Shown: piece by piece, positions 50,960 to 61,629 of the stretch
How positions within the stretch are numbered: the stretch's first letter is position 1
How the letters are laid out: each line of letters starts with the position of its first letter
Assembly: GCA_977006965.1 (NCBI GenBank)
Contig: OZ345377.1
Location: 1,922,001-1,986,000, forward strand
Origin: Phymatolithon calcareum
Taxonomy: Eukaryota > Rhodophyta > Florideophyceae > Hapalidiales
DNA length: 64,000 bases
Direction: 5' to 3'
The notes under the pieces: model-generated
What the model was told of the DNA's origin: nothing
What the model saw: only the letters and a program-made list of their open reading frames with translations
The model's database searches: none
Made by a program: the position numbers and the translations under genes

Positions 50960-51300
50960 TTTTTTCAATAAAAATTGAAGTTTATTTAAAAGCTTCACAG
51001 TCTTACGAATATGCAGGCAAGGCTTCCTCAGTTGCTACCTTCCAGTGTGTAGACCGTTGAAACCTACCGCCTGCCATAAGTGGTGGGGAAAGTTTGGAAC
51101 CTATATCTTCCTACCTTCTACGTGGTGTTCTTGTGGGTTCGCTGCTGGTGTTCTTGCTATTAGGCTTCTCGTATCTTGATTTTAGAGCAGTCCTTCTTCG
51201 TTTTCCATGCACTCGATGAAGGTCTTGCTGCATAGCAAGAGCTCGTTAAGTGCTTTCTTAGTATCCTGTCTTTCGTCATCTTTCCGGTCATAGCCTTACA
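50960..51300 (-). pseudogene. LINE-B 3' end fragment
   Basis: The minus strand reads KKALNELLLCSKTFIECMEN then EEGLL and stop, parallel to EKALDELLLFSKALIERMEN EEGLY at 56800-56900. It is followed by the LINE-B 3' UTR ending AAGCTTTTAAATAAACTTCA and an A-run. Confidence 0.65.
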
Positions 51301-51679
51301 AATCGTTTTCCAGCATTATTATATGCTGTCGAGCTCGGTTTCCAAATTTTTCCACCATGCTTGTTGTCGACACCTGCGGAAATCTTCGGCAAATGTACTG
51401 AAGCGCTAATCCAGCAGATGCACTCGAAGGAAGAAACTAACAGTGTAACCAATCAAACAGTGTTGCTAGTCCTGATTCATAGAGCCAATCATAGTATCTC
51501 TAGGTGTGCTGAAATCACCCAGAAACTGACTAGCCTTCACAACAAACTTTTGATTGGGTCGCGTCGAGCTGCAATATAAACCTCATGATGATACCATCAG
51601 CCCTTCGGCAAAAATCAGATGAGATTATAATCCCTGTAAGACGTTTTCCCGACCTCATTTTCTCTCGCTTCGAAATGCA
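51301..51679. other. 5' flank of the DUF1995 gene
   Basis: A 72-residue frame (51361-51579) lies here without a recognisable motif. No TATA box at a convincing distance. It may contain the promoter and 5' UTR. Confidence 0.35.
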
Positions 51680-52754
51680 ATGGATGCCTTTGTGGCCTTC
51701 GTCCCTCTGTGGAACGTTGGATCATCTCCATTACTTACTGGAGGCAAATGCGTGACTCGGCGATGCTGCGGGCGCCCGCTACAATGGACGCTCTCAAGTC
51801 ACATGTCTGTGGCAACGAACAAAGACGATGACAAAGAGGATGACGAAAACATGTTGACGACATCTATGCCGACACTGTACTCAGCTTGGTTTCCACCGGG
51901 GCACCAAATCGCACAACAAATGCGTGCTGCGCTGGAGAAGTCAATCGCCGACGGCCGTCCGCGGATGGAAATCAACTTTCCGTGCGTGCCTAATCTGGAG
52001 GAGATCAAGTTTGGCACGAAGAACAACTACAAATTTGGCAAATATGTCTCGCGTATACTCGGTATGGACAATGCGTCTGACTATCAGCTCATCAAGAGAT
52101 ACCTGGGCGAATTTTGCAACCTGTACTGGTATGTTTTCACTTGCCTTAGACAACGCAAATGACACAATGGCAAAAAGCGCTAACGATTCGTTTCTTGCGC
52201 TGCCAATGATCCTGTCGAAAAGGTGTCTGGAGATTGCCAAGTCGTTTCCAGAACGAACGGTGTGGGCGGTGTTCACAGACAGCGTTTCGAAAGAGAAAGC
52301 GTCTGCTTCGTTCGGGAATTTACGGATAACCTCATTCAGAAAGGGGCGGCTTCCAGAACCTGCAATCGGTGACGTGGTTATCATTGTAGACCCGCGACCG
52401 ACCGATGTTTGGAAGAAAGGGGAGAAGCTGTCACCGTCTCCGGAATCTCCACTCATCTTCTTGAACTCGCAGTTCAACGAGACTTATGGGCTTGTCGGCC
52501 CAAGGATGGGGAAACTGAAGGACGTTGAAACTGTGTACTGCCTGAAGAGGGTGACACGGGGATATGCATTCCGAGCGTATCCGGATCCATGGCAGGCCAT
52601 TTTAGAGCTACCGGACTGCTCATGTGAGGTGCTGAAGACGTACGAAAAGACACCTAAACTATCGGAAGTTGCCGGTGTCGTGCGCATGACGAGCAATGGC
52701 CGTTATGGAGCGTTCAATGATAGATACGCAAAGGGATTCGGCGGACGACTTTGA
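51680..52754 (+). CDS. DUF1995-family protein (LPA3-like), probably plastid-targeted, with one short intron
   Basis: The ATG at 51680 opens a leader rich in Ser, Arg and hydroxylated residues (MDAFVAFVPLWNVGSSPLL), fitting a transit peptide. Then come LYSAWFPPGHQIAQQMRAAL, RMEINFPCVPNLEEIKFGTK and a helical part up to about 52128. The second part (frame of 52754) has RTVWAVFTDSVSKEKASASF, GDVVIIVDPRPTDVWKKGEK, PLIFLNSQFNETYGLVGPRM, YCLKRVTRGYAFRAYPDPWQ and a C-terminal FNDRYAKGFGG. This order matches DUF1995 proteins; the plant member LPA3 helps photosystem II assembly. The parts are in different frames. A GTATGT donor at 52129 and an AG at 52177 give a 49-nt intron that joins them in frame. 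A plain frameshift is the alternative. It is the only clear host gene for a plastid function here. Confidence 0.75.
52129..52177 (+). other. Candidate 49-nt GT-AG intron
   Basis: Starts GTATGT, ends AAAAAG. Its length is 1 modulo 3, the value needed to move from the first frame to the second. The nearer AG at 52149 would give 21 nt and leave the phase unchanged. Confidence 0.45.
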
Positions 52755-53260
52755 TGTTGTTGCAAGTTATGTATGCTTTTGCAAGAAATCGATACATCCG
52801 AAATTTGCCCAGTCAAGTTGAAGGGCCATATTATTATCACTCAGTCATCTTGATTGTCTCTCAATGTGCGAAACTATTGATCGAGCACCATACTGAAAGA
52901 CTAAGATACTGAGTTCTGGGAAGATTCTTCGACTCAAAATTATCTTGATAGCAAAGCGAGGCTCAGTATGCGCAGATAAACATGTTGTTTTGGGGCTCTT
53001 GACTTCTCTTTGATACAGATGATCAGTGAGTCCGTGAGTTTATGCACCCTGAATGAACCACTTTGCTAACACTCTAGGCAGAAGACATAACGCGCAATGC
53101 ATGATTTGCACCTACATCCACAACAACAGTCACAATCGAATACGCGCCCACCCTCGTCAACGAATAAATCCAGGTATTCGCCTGCACTCACGTGCACTAT
53201 CGGTGATGCTCACGCACTACTCAAGCGATAGTTGGCTTAGATGTAGACGCGTGCGACTGT
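52755..53260. other. 3' flank of the DUF1995 gene; no gene seen
   Basis: No motif-bearing frame and no shared repeat. Confidence 0.35.
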
Positions 53261-53273
53261 TCTGCGCAGCAAG

Positions 53274-53569
53274 GGGATATTTGATGATTTTATTTTTGAG
53301 AGCTCCCAAAGCCTCACCTTGGAGTAACGGGGCAGCTTTTGCATAATCTCTACGCTATAGTCATCTGGCTGCTCAAAACGTTCTTGATTCGTAATTCTCT
53401 CCCAACAAGAGCTCCTGTGAGTCTCTTGCACTCAAACTCAATTTCTGTACTCATCTTCGATGACGCTAGAGTACGTTGTAAGGTGACTAGTTCGACCACC
53501 GCGGTAATCCCACGTAAGCACCCAACACTGATTTCCTCCAAAGGGGTGCTCGGTTGAATGTCAACCTTA
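53274..53569 (-). mobile_element. LINE-C 5'-truncated insertion, 296 bp
   Basis: Perfect 13-bp TSDs TCTGCGCAGCAAG at 53261-53273 and 53570-53582. The body is almost identical to 7722-7990 and reaches 27 bp further 5' (GGGGTGCTCGGTTGAATGTC). On the minus strand it encodes the LINE-C tail (ECKRLTGALVGREL) and ends in the same A-rich stretch. Confidence 0.9.
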
Positions 53570-53582
53570 TCTGCGCAGCAAG

Positions 53583-54341
53583 TATCTGACACTAACTTGG
53601 CACACGTACTCTAAACGATTGACCAGTATTCACACGACGCGATTAGATGTCTAAACGCAGCCTGCTTAAGCACTGCATTTGATTCATTCCAGTAAACTGA
53701 AGCACGCATTTCAAAGACAACACAAATTCCACCAGAGTTCAGAATAGACCCGACCGGTATTCTGAGCAGCGTGGAAGTGGTGGGATTTGCCCAAGACTCT
53801 TATCAAGCACGTTTCTACGATAGCTTCACTCTCGCAGCATCGATATAATCGATATAGTGATAATCCAGAAGACTTGAGAGATGAAACATGAGGATAACGA
53901 CGGAAATCGACGATTAAAATTCAGACGGAAAAGGAAGCCATTGCCTGCATAGCACGAGCGCTCTCTTCTATTTACTAAAAACTGTATCCCGCCTATTTGC
54001 AAAGTGGCGATACTGTTTCTTGTGTGCATTTCCTCGTTTCACTGAATTCTCCGTTTGCGCGCGAGCTCCAATCTTAGGAATACCAACTGTAGGGTACTGA
54101 ACTGGAGCACCACGCAAGCCTTATTATTTTCCTGGTACTCTTCAAAGAACACTATAAAAGCCTCCGAACTCCTCCATCGATGAAGTTCGGCAAACAAGTT
54201 AGAAAAGTACCATCGAAGTTTGCTTCACAACGATACCGCGGGATAAGGTCCAACCCGGGTCAACCCTTTGAAGGACGGCCGCTGAGGACTGGCTGCGTAG
54301 ATATTTAGATGTTAAGCTCCCCGAAGCTCTGCACTTTGTGC
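53583..54341. other. No gene; contains a repeat shared with 28022-28086
   Basis: At 54152-54228 TATAAAAGCC is followed by TCCGAACTCCTCCATCGATG and AAGTTCGGCAAACAAG, which also occurs in the LINE-D insertion. The TATA box next to a short inverted repeat (CGAACT...AGTTCG) suggests promoter or LTR sequence, but no boundaries were found. Confidence 0.4.
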
Positions 54342-54463
54342 GGCTTTGAGCTTTTGTGACATCAAATACCACTCGTATCTGTTAAAGTCTTCTGTAGCCG
54401 CAATGATGGGGAGTTGTTCTAGGACAACTCCAAAAACCTGCAATAAACAAACAAACAAACACA
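54342..54463 (+). mobile_element. SINE-like element
   Basis: Core TTGTGACATCAAATACCACT and CGTATCTGTTAAAGTC, GGGGAGTTGTT and an (AAAC)n tail. Second copy of the insert at 39869-39992. I could not recognise tRNA A and B boxes. Confidence 0.55.
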
Positions 54464-54539
54464 AGCAGGGCATGCCGCAATAGTATTTTTATTTATTGTT
54501 GGGGAAAGTGAGATAGCAATAGCAGTGGCGGCGACTTCT

Positions 54540-54790
54540 TTGCAATAAGGATAGCAATAGAATATGACTTGCAATGTATAAGGCCTGTATTGATTCTCAG
54601 AAGGCATGAAAATAGCGGTGGAGTTCAAGCACCAAAAACGCCGTAGAGGACTGTGTTTTCCCGTTCGCCATTCTGCTGGGCGTATCGTGAGCTTCAAAAA
54701 GGTAGGTAGTATCAGAGGAAGCCTTGCTCATATCTTCGGAAGTCTGTGGGGCTTTTTTATTTAAAAATAAACTTGAATAATAATAAAAAA
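54540..54790 (+). repeat. LINE-B 3' UTR fragment
   Basis: GTATTGATTCTCAGAAGGCA, GTTTTCCCGTTCGCCATTCT, GGTAGGTAGTATCAGAGGAA, TCGGAAGTCTGTGGGGC and an A-rich end with ATAATAATAA. Parallel to 24060-24320. Confidence 0.7.
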
Positions 54791-55554
54791 ATGACCTTCA
54801 ATTTTTTTAGGACTGGTTCCAATACTTCCTATTGCCCTTCAGGGATATTAACGCCTCGAACAACAGAGGCGTCACCGACGCCCTGTTCTCCGTTAGAACA
54901 AATTTTTGGACTGTCGGTCAGGATCAGAGAACTCTTTCTGATTGAGCTACCGTAGAATTATCCGATTGGCAGTCCATTGATTAACGCCACGTCAGCTCTT
55001 TGCGAACTTTGAAGTGAAGATTTACGTCTTTGGGATTAAGTAATCCGGTACACTACGTACAGTACTGTCGGTGGTATGCGTCTGTGAATACCAATCTCTT
55101 TGCAATACGTATTGCAATAAGGTCAGGCTCCTACAAGAGTACTCCTATATCAATATACTGCACTATATTGAATGCCAGCCCTTCACACCGGCACCAAAGT
55201 TTCTCATCGCGAGGAACCAAAGCTGTGCGTGTTCAAGAATGAGTCGACTCCTAAGTCTTTCATTGCGAGAAAACGTGGCCGGTCTCAATAACAAGCACGA
55301 AACCGAAATTTCGCACCATTCAAGCTGACGTCGCTAAGGGTAAATACGTTGATTGCGTATGTTGCCAATTTTCAAGTTGGAAAACCGCTCTGTGCTATCT
55401 GCGACATTTCTGGAGTTGTCGAACTTGACTGATTATATTTCGATACTAGTCACTTGAGTGGTCTATGAACTGCAAAAGAGTGGTTTCTGTTCATTGGCGG
55501 GAAAATAGTTAGGACAGCTCATGTGCCAGTGCCAATCGCAATGCCCATCGGAGC
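54791..55554. other. No recognisable gene
   Basis: Short frames only; no shared repeat noted. Confidence 0.3.
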
Positions 55555-55764
55555 ACTATAAGAGAGCCGCTCGGTGAAGCGGTAAAGCATATCCAAGCAA
55601 ACCAATCTTCGCAAGCACTTCGATCGAAATTTCTGGAAATGGAAGGAGACCGCCTAGAATCGAAGCGGAAAAGAAAGATACCATACGACAAGACAAGAGA
55701 ATTGCCAGCAATCCTCAAGTTCCCCAAGGTGAAGCACAGACAACTCGCGCTGCAGTATGCCTGT

Positions 55765-56689
55765 TGTCGCGCCCACCGGTATCGCAGTGCTATCGCCAGA
55801 TGGTGGGGACGCCTTCCTTTTCTCGCGACCGACGCCTGTGCATTTCTTCCATCCCATTGGTCTGGAAATGACTCGCGAGTTAGTATCGTGATCCCTTATG
55901 GACCAGTAGTACACGTTGTCTCGCATGCACTGTAAGATAGCTTAGAGATCACCTCGAGTGGTTATAAACCACGACGACGCCGACCGAAAGTAAAGAGGGT
56001 GGTGAATCCCGCTCGTAGACTCAACTGTTTGGTTTTGCGCTCGCATCCATCGCTAGCTCGACCCGTTGACACTTCGGGTGGATGTTCCCCATCCACATCC
56101 ATCACTGCATCTTCGTGCCGCCGTATCGTGAAACTCGCAACGTTGCATCCGCGTTCGCGTACGGGGAAAAACCTCATCTATCTGACCTTTGTGTGTGCGT
56201 CTCTCTTACTACCCCAAGCCAGGGGCGTTGAGTCATTCGCCGCACGATCCCGACACAGAACGTTCAAGGATCCCGACAGTTCTTGCATCCCGCCATCCAA
56301 GCGACGTTTTTTCCGCTTCGTTTCTTTCCGCTTTCGCAGCGACGACCCTATCCTTTCCGCTTTCGAGGCGAAGTCATCATCCATTCCGCCTTCGAGGCGA
56401 CGTGACTATCCATTCCGCCTTCGAGGCGACGCGATCATCCATTCCGCCTTCGAGGCGACGTGATCATCCATTCCGCCGTCGAGGCGACGTGACTATCCAT
56501 TCCGCCTTCGAGGCGACGTGATCATCCATTCAGCCTTCGAGGCGACGGCCTCACGGATACCAGGACGTTCCCGTCCTACGATCGTGACGCACGTACGAGC
56601 TCTGCCACAACTACCAATACTCTCTTTCATTCTGTTCGTCCTCATCCTTCTTGTTTGTGTGGTGTTTTTGCCATCTGCATTGCACTACA
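55765..56689. mobile_element. Solo LTR, 925 bp, with minisatellite
   Basis: Begins TGTCGCGCCC and ends CACTACA, so it has the TG...CA ends of an LTR with the inverted TGT/ACA. It is flanked by perfect 5-bp TSDs CCTGT (55760-55764 and 56690-56694). There is no internal coding region, as expected after LTR-LTR recombination. It is unrelated in sequence to the LTRs at 14716 and 62472. Orientation is not determined. Confidence 0.85.
56353..56550. repeat. 29-bp minisatellite
   Basis: Six to seven copies with starts at 56382, 56411, 56440, 56469, 56498 and 56527, a strict 29-bp period. Each unit holds CCATTCCGCCTTCGAGGCGA, so it contains the small inverted repeat CGCCT-TCG-AGGCG. More diverged units extend upstream. 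It lies inside the solo LTR. Confidence 0.95.
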
Positions 56690-57239
56690 CCTGTGGCAGA
56701 TTCCCACAGGTGTCAACAACAAGTATGACTGAAGAATTCGGCACCAGAGCCAGAGAGCATATGGACACCCTTGAACGCACGCTAGCAGGGTACGAACTCG
56801 AAGGAGAAAAACGACTGGAAACAGAAAAGGCGCTAGATGAGCTCTTACTATTTAGCAAGGCACTCATAGAACGCATGGAGAACGAAGAAGGCCTGTATTA
56901 ATCCGCAGAATGCAAGGCAAAAAGTGGTCGAGTCCAAGCACCAACAATCCCGTAGAGGACTGAGATAGGGCTACTTTAAGTCCTGAGTTTTCCCGTCTGC
57001 CATTCTGGTGGACGTTTTGTGAGCTACACAAAGGTAGGTAGCACCAGAGGAAGCCTTGCCCATATCTTCGGAAGTCTGTGGGGTTTTTTAATAAACTTGA
57101 AAGGAAAAAAAACTATAAGATTTCGCAGAGATGCAAACTGATCGTCTGATCGCTACCTAGTGCCTCCACTACTGGCGATGCAAGACCAGTGACTCGCCTC
57201 CAGCCTGTAGGGAGCGCTTGTTCTTCTCCAAAATGGTGA

Positions 57240-57405
57240 CTAAGAGAAGCCTCGACTGATTGGGAATGGTTCGGACATCGCCATGTGAAGATTGTAGGAG
57301 AGTAGAATGTGACCGTCACGGAAGACAGAGAGAAGCTGCCCTGCTACTTAAATTGAGGTGTTTGGAGCTTTTTAAATATAACATACATATCCCCTGTAAC
57401 CCAAA
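57240..57405 (+). repeat. LINE-C 3' end relic
   Basis: GAGAAGCTGCCCTGCTACTT, AAATTGAGGTGTTTGGAGCT and TTTTAAATATAACATACATA, parallel to 46340-46397. Confidence 0.6.
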
Positions 57406-58790
57406 ACTCCCTATCATTGAGGAGATAAACCTTTCAAGGGTATGGCAGTGAGTGTGAGCTGTACATCACAGCCATCTGGTCTCGAGGTGCTGGAAGCCGG
57501 CGAGGAAATGAAGAACACATTCCGGCTCGCACATCGTACTCATCCCACAGTAGTGATTCAACTGGAATTACTCTCTCACTGGGACTTTCGCAGCGACTAA
57601 GTTCCAAGGCCAGCCCACAAAAGTGCCAAAGCAGCGGAACGCCAAATGAATTCACTACAAGTTGTTGATTCAAGGAAAGTGAGAGTACGCCATTCATCTC
57701 ACACTTTAGACCTCAGAAGTACAGCAACATATCAAAAAAGTGGTACTGCAAACAGAGGTGTCACCAGGATTATTTTATACAGCACTGCAATCATGAAACA
57801 TTATTGCGTTATAGCTTAAAGTGAAATTTGTATTGCAATTCCATGCGTTCCCGCAATAACGACTGCATTAACAGAAAGTCTATCAATCATATTTCCAACA
57901 TTGACTACGGTGCATGAGACGGTGATTGGGCTGCGTTAGGGCCAGGGGTCGTCCAGATGCAATTTTATTGCAACTAATTGTAATGAATTGCAAATATCTA
58001 TTTATTGTATGTAAATTTAGCTGTTGCAATTCTAGCGGGAGCATAGTTTCCAATTGTAGTGCAAATTGGAGCTGTTCTGTGTACTTTCAGTTCGCAAGAA
58101 AACATGGTACCGTATTATCGGACTATAGATTTAAGCTCGACTAGGTAATTGAGTCGGTCGAGCGCTATGTGCCAATGTAAGCTGGGTATTTGCCAGGATG
58201 CACGGATCGTTAAGGACGATTATTTGAATCCGGAGTGGTCCAAATCCAATGGCGGGAGATGGAAGCATTGACCAACGGGGCATAAATTGCGCGCGAGTAA
58301 CTCAAAAGAACGACGGGCATCCCATACCAGATATCGGTGGAGGAGATGTCCATATCTGAACAAATTGCTTTTAAGAAGCGGCAAATTATGTTGCACCTAA
58401 CATTGCTCGCAGACTCCTAATTGCAATTGGCATTGCCAGAAGTACCTCAGTTGCAATCTGTATTGCGAGAACTAACTCAATTGCATTTTCTATTGCTTGC
58501 GAGAAATCCCATTGCTATTGATTACCTCATTGCTCTACTGGAAGAAATGGCTATCTATCGAAATTGGGACCAACCCTAGTTAGCGTGCATTGTAATGAAT
58601 TGCCACGCGATTATAGCTGAAGACATTTAATATATGGACAAGTCCTCACGTTGAGGTCACAATCACTTCTTAAACTGCCAGAATAACAATATGCTGGCGA
58701 TGCTACAGAATGGCGCAAGCTACTTCTTCATCAGCTTTTTATTGCAATAAGGAGTTGCCATTGCAACCATATTGGAGTCGTCCCTAATTG
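57406..58790. other. No gene; many TTGCAAT-type words
   Basis: From about 57780 to 58770 words such as ATTGCAA, TTGCAAT and TATTGC recur about twenty times at irregular spacing. No coding frame with a motif. The origin of the texture is unknown. Confidence 0.45.
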
Positions 58791-58796
58791 CAAGCG

Positions 58797-58957
58797 GAAA
58801 ATTGACCAGCTCCGGATGCTGTGGAAAATCGAGACCCGAGTACATAGGTGCAGAATCTTAGAGTTCAGGATGCTGCGAGGAGGAAAGGCAAGAAATTTGG
58901 ATATTTCGTCAAAAACAGGAGAAGAACGCAACGTCAAAGAATTACAGCAGGCAAACT
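58797..58957 (+). pseudogene. LINE ORF2 fragment
   Basis: EFRMLRGGKARNLDISSKTG then EERNVKELQQANS, parallel to ILALRMLRRGKARKSTILSK and REERNFKELQ of LINE-G. It ends where copy Z of the CTAGTG element begins. Confidence 0.55.
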
Positions 58958-58965
58958 CCTAGTGT

Positions 58966-60925
58966 CTAGTGTCTATTTTACGAACCCTCTCAATTGAGGG
59001 GCGATTTGAAAGCTCAAAAAAATCCATAAAGCAAATTCGAAACAGATCGCTCATGCCATATTCGTAAAGCCTGGCTCATCTTCTGTGCGAGGAGTACCCA
59101 CACTACTACCTTAAATTCGCTTCGTTCGGTGCTAGAAACGAAAATATGTTGGTCATTCAGAAGTTTCAGACCTGCCATTCCAGGAGAAAAACACCGGCCG
59201 CGCGCGGTCGGTACATCAGTGCACACCAAGACAGCATCTGTAGGCAGTCTATCAGAGTGCTCCAGACTATGCGGAGCCATTTCGAAGTCAAAAAAGGTGA
59301 GTAGTATGGTTCAGAATGTACTCGGGGAAAAAATTAATGGTCGCGCGAGCATGTCACATCATATGAAATGGGTTCTGATTCGTCATCCATTGAAGAAGAC
59401 TAAGATTAAGACAGTCCACATTGTCAACGTCAAGGCAGAGAACGCTGTCGTTGACATTCCAGACGCTGAAAAGCTTGAACCGAGCCAACACCGGCAAAAG
59501 CGCGGTATAGCCTCGGCCTGCTTACAGTGATCATCCTTGCCACTCTTCATCGCGAAACGCCTGTTTATCGTCTACAGTCGAGATCACATGCTCCTCAGAA
59601 GGTCATACAAGCTTCCATGAAACCTTCAGAAGCTCTAAACGCCCTCTTCCGAGCACTCTCGCCTAAGTCTTACAAGGCCCTTGAGACCAAACATTGCATC
59701 GGGAACTTGATGTCATCACGCTCGACCGCGAGCCGAATACGTGCGCTCATTGGGTCCCAAGGTACAAGCGCAAGTTCTATGTCCGTTTTAGAGACGATTT
59801 TACTCTCAGTTGTGGAAACTTCGCACTCTAAACAGAGACTTCTTATTCGAGATTTGTGGTATTGGACTTCATTCAAAGTACGATTGCGTGGAGACGATGT
59901 TTCCCCAAGTTACCTGCGAAAACTTGCTGCTTGGACGTCCGCTAAGCTGAGAAGAAAGGGGCGAAAAGAGACTACAGTGACAGAGCCTATTATGTTTTTC
60001 GAAATACTCGTCCTCAAGGCAAGAGTTGAGTTCGGCGCTGAGAGCGCTTTCTGGAAGTCTGCCAGGCCTAAGAAGTATCTCCCTGGCCCTTCTTCTTCCG
60101 AAACAGTGATGTCGGTGGGAGAATACCTCCGGTTGATTTCATGCAGAGTGAAATCAAGTGAATTAGGCGACATATACGCTGCGCAGTACCGCTGGTCACC
60201 TCGGTCAAGATTATGTCGATCCCACGAATGACTACAGAAAGCACACTGTGTCAAAGAGATTTTGAAGGCGAGATGGCCTACGGAATGGTAGTTCTGTGCT
60301 GCCTTATGGCCGTGTATGCCCGTACAAGGCGCATTGAATGTGTGGATTCATACTTAGTGAGTACTGACTCTGCAGACACTCAACAAGTGCGCCTATAGTT
60401 CATAGGGGACATCTAACTCTTCTGGAGATTTTTTAGGTTGTTAGCTAGTTGTTATTCTCTGGTGACCATGCAGAGTGTCAGCAGCGCATGACGTAGAGAA
60501 GGTTTTGTGAAGTGCCGGAAGAGCAACTCATCGATAGCATTTGACACGCGCATTACTTGTCGACGTTCAGTTGCGCCAGAGCGTACATTTGCATTCGAGA
60601 GCAGTGTTGGACGCCACGTTACCCCTGAGAAAAGTAAAAGGATACTTTTAGAGGTCATGATGACAAGCTTTGTTGTGCAAAACAACTGCAGAGTTTGAAA
60701 ATGCAAGACCTCGACCATAGTGTTCTCACAATGTAATACGCTTGATAGTGCCACAATATACATTTGCGACATTTCTACTGTTAGGAACTGCTTCACTAAG
60801 CATGCTGAAGACATCTATGAGCTTGGCGCTGTTGGTGCGCTTGATAGCGAGTAACTTTCATGAGCAAAAAATTAAATGAATCTCTTCCTTCAATTGAGGT
60901 AAAAGTGCCCCTCAATTGAGGGAAT
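58966..60925 (+). mobile_element. CTAGTG-end unclassified element, copy Z (most complete)
   Basis: 5' end CTAGTGTCTATTTTACG, then GAACCC and the palindrome TCAATTGA within CTCAATTGAGGGG. The 3' end has CTTCAATTGAGG and CCCCTCAATTGAGGG near 60885-60925, without the final CTAG seen in copy Y. About 1.96 kb. Copies X and Y are colinear. Protein-coding character is shown by the X/Y/Z comparison (see the coding entry). Confidence 0.65.
59100..60845 (+). pseudogene. Decayed coding region of the CTAGTG element, unknown family
   Basis: Plus-strand blocks: PAIPGEKHRPRAVGTSVHTK and CGAISKSKKVSSMVQNVLGE (59170-59330); VITLDREPNTCAHWVPRYKR then KFYVRFRDDFTLSCGNFAL (59710-59835); EGEMAYGMVVLCCLMAVYAR and DSYLVSTDSADTQQVRL (60213-60398); SIAFDTRITCRRSVAPERTF and AFESSVGRHV (60535-60625); and a last block NCFTKHAEDIYELGAVGALD (60785-60845). 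Between copies Y and Z the SVAPER block differs only at third codon positions (Arg, Val, Ala and Glu codons), which shows past selection on this frame. Stops and shifts separate the blocks. I recognise no transposase or polymerase motif. The Asp-rich RDD, Cys-His and basic blocks would suit a DNA-binding or nuclease protein, but this is only a guess. Confidence 0.45.
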
Positions 60926-61569
60926 GAGAATCAATTATTTTTGCCAACGAAATCTACTCATTAATGGGCTCATCAAAGTCATCAAGCTCATGGATTTGTT
61001 CAGCATGCTTAGCAAACAATTTCTACTAGCTGAAGTGCCACATATGTTGATTGCGGCGCCAGCAAGTCTACTGCCTATGAGGACACGAGGGTTAATTCCT
61101 TGACTTGTCAGACTCTGCAGTTGTTTTGAACAGCTGAAGTAGTCATCATGCCACCTGTGCCTTACTTTTCCATTTTCGGAGGAGTTACGTGGGTTTCAAC
61201 ACCGCCCTTGGGGCAAGTATACCTTCTGGAGTACTGAACATCTATGATTATTGCGCGAGGCAGAGTGAATCTCGGAGGACAAGGCGCCTTGTACAAGAGT
61301 ATAGGGTCACAAGAGGGCGCAGTTCAAGTGTACTATGGCCAGTTTCACCTTCCAAAGCGTTTTGCTTTTCGCCCTCTGACGTGGTACCCAGATTAAGATA
61401 CAGCATTATCTCACTTTTTCCTTAGTCTGAATTCTGTAACTCGCAACCTTTCTCCGGTTTACGGTAGATGGCGATGTCCTGAAGGAGGCCATTTTCAATC
61501 CAATGGACTCCGTTTCCATAGCAAGAGATATGAACTTGGCAAAGCAAAACCAGGTCTAACAGAGACACA
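60926..61569. other. No recognisable gene
   Basis: Short frames only. Confidence 0.3.
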
Positions 61570-61611
61570 TTGGGTTTTTTGTGATCATTTTAATGATCAC
61601 AAAAAACCCAA
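61570..61611. repeat. 42-bp palindrome beside a LINE insertion site
   Basis: Perfect 20-bp arms (TTGGGTTTTTTGTGATCATT) with a TT spacer, six bases left of the TSD of the LINE-A copy at 61630. Confidence 0.92.
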
Positions 61612-61629
61612 TTTAGCATCGATAAAATC

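Larger units (their letters stand above)
55564..57111 (+). mobile_element. LINE-B 5'-truncated insertion, later split by a solo LTR
   Basis: 9-bp TSDs ACTATAAGA at 55555-55563 and 57112-57120. It encodes the LINE-B C-terminus: GEAVKHIQANQSSQALRSKF, ESKRKRKIPYDKTRELPAIL, HRQLALQYAC, then beyond the LTR GRFPQVSTTSMTEEFGTRAR and EKALDELLLFSKALIERMEN up to a stop at 56901. The 3' UTR ends GGGGTTTTTTAATAAACTTG with an A-run. The LTR plus one TSD is 930 bp, so the LINE frame is the same on both sides, and the coding part is free of stops. Confidence 0.88.

Noticed and set aside
52129-52149. 21-nt GT-AG segment as an intron of the DUF1995 gene
   Set aside because: Removing 21 nt does not change phase and so does not join the two coding halves.
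56353-56550. Regular 29-bp repeats considered as a CRISPR array
   Set aside because: Units are directly adjacent with no unique spacers, and the array lies inside an LTR of a eukaryotic element. It is a minisatellite.
59910-60814. Minus-strand frames across copy Z of the CTAGTG element (114 and 120 residues)
   Set aside because: At first these looked coding (RRQVMRVSNAIDELL). The differences between copies Y and Z fall at third positions of the plus-strand frame (SVAPERTF), so the plus strand is the coding one.
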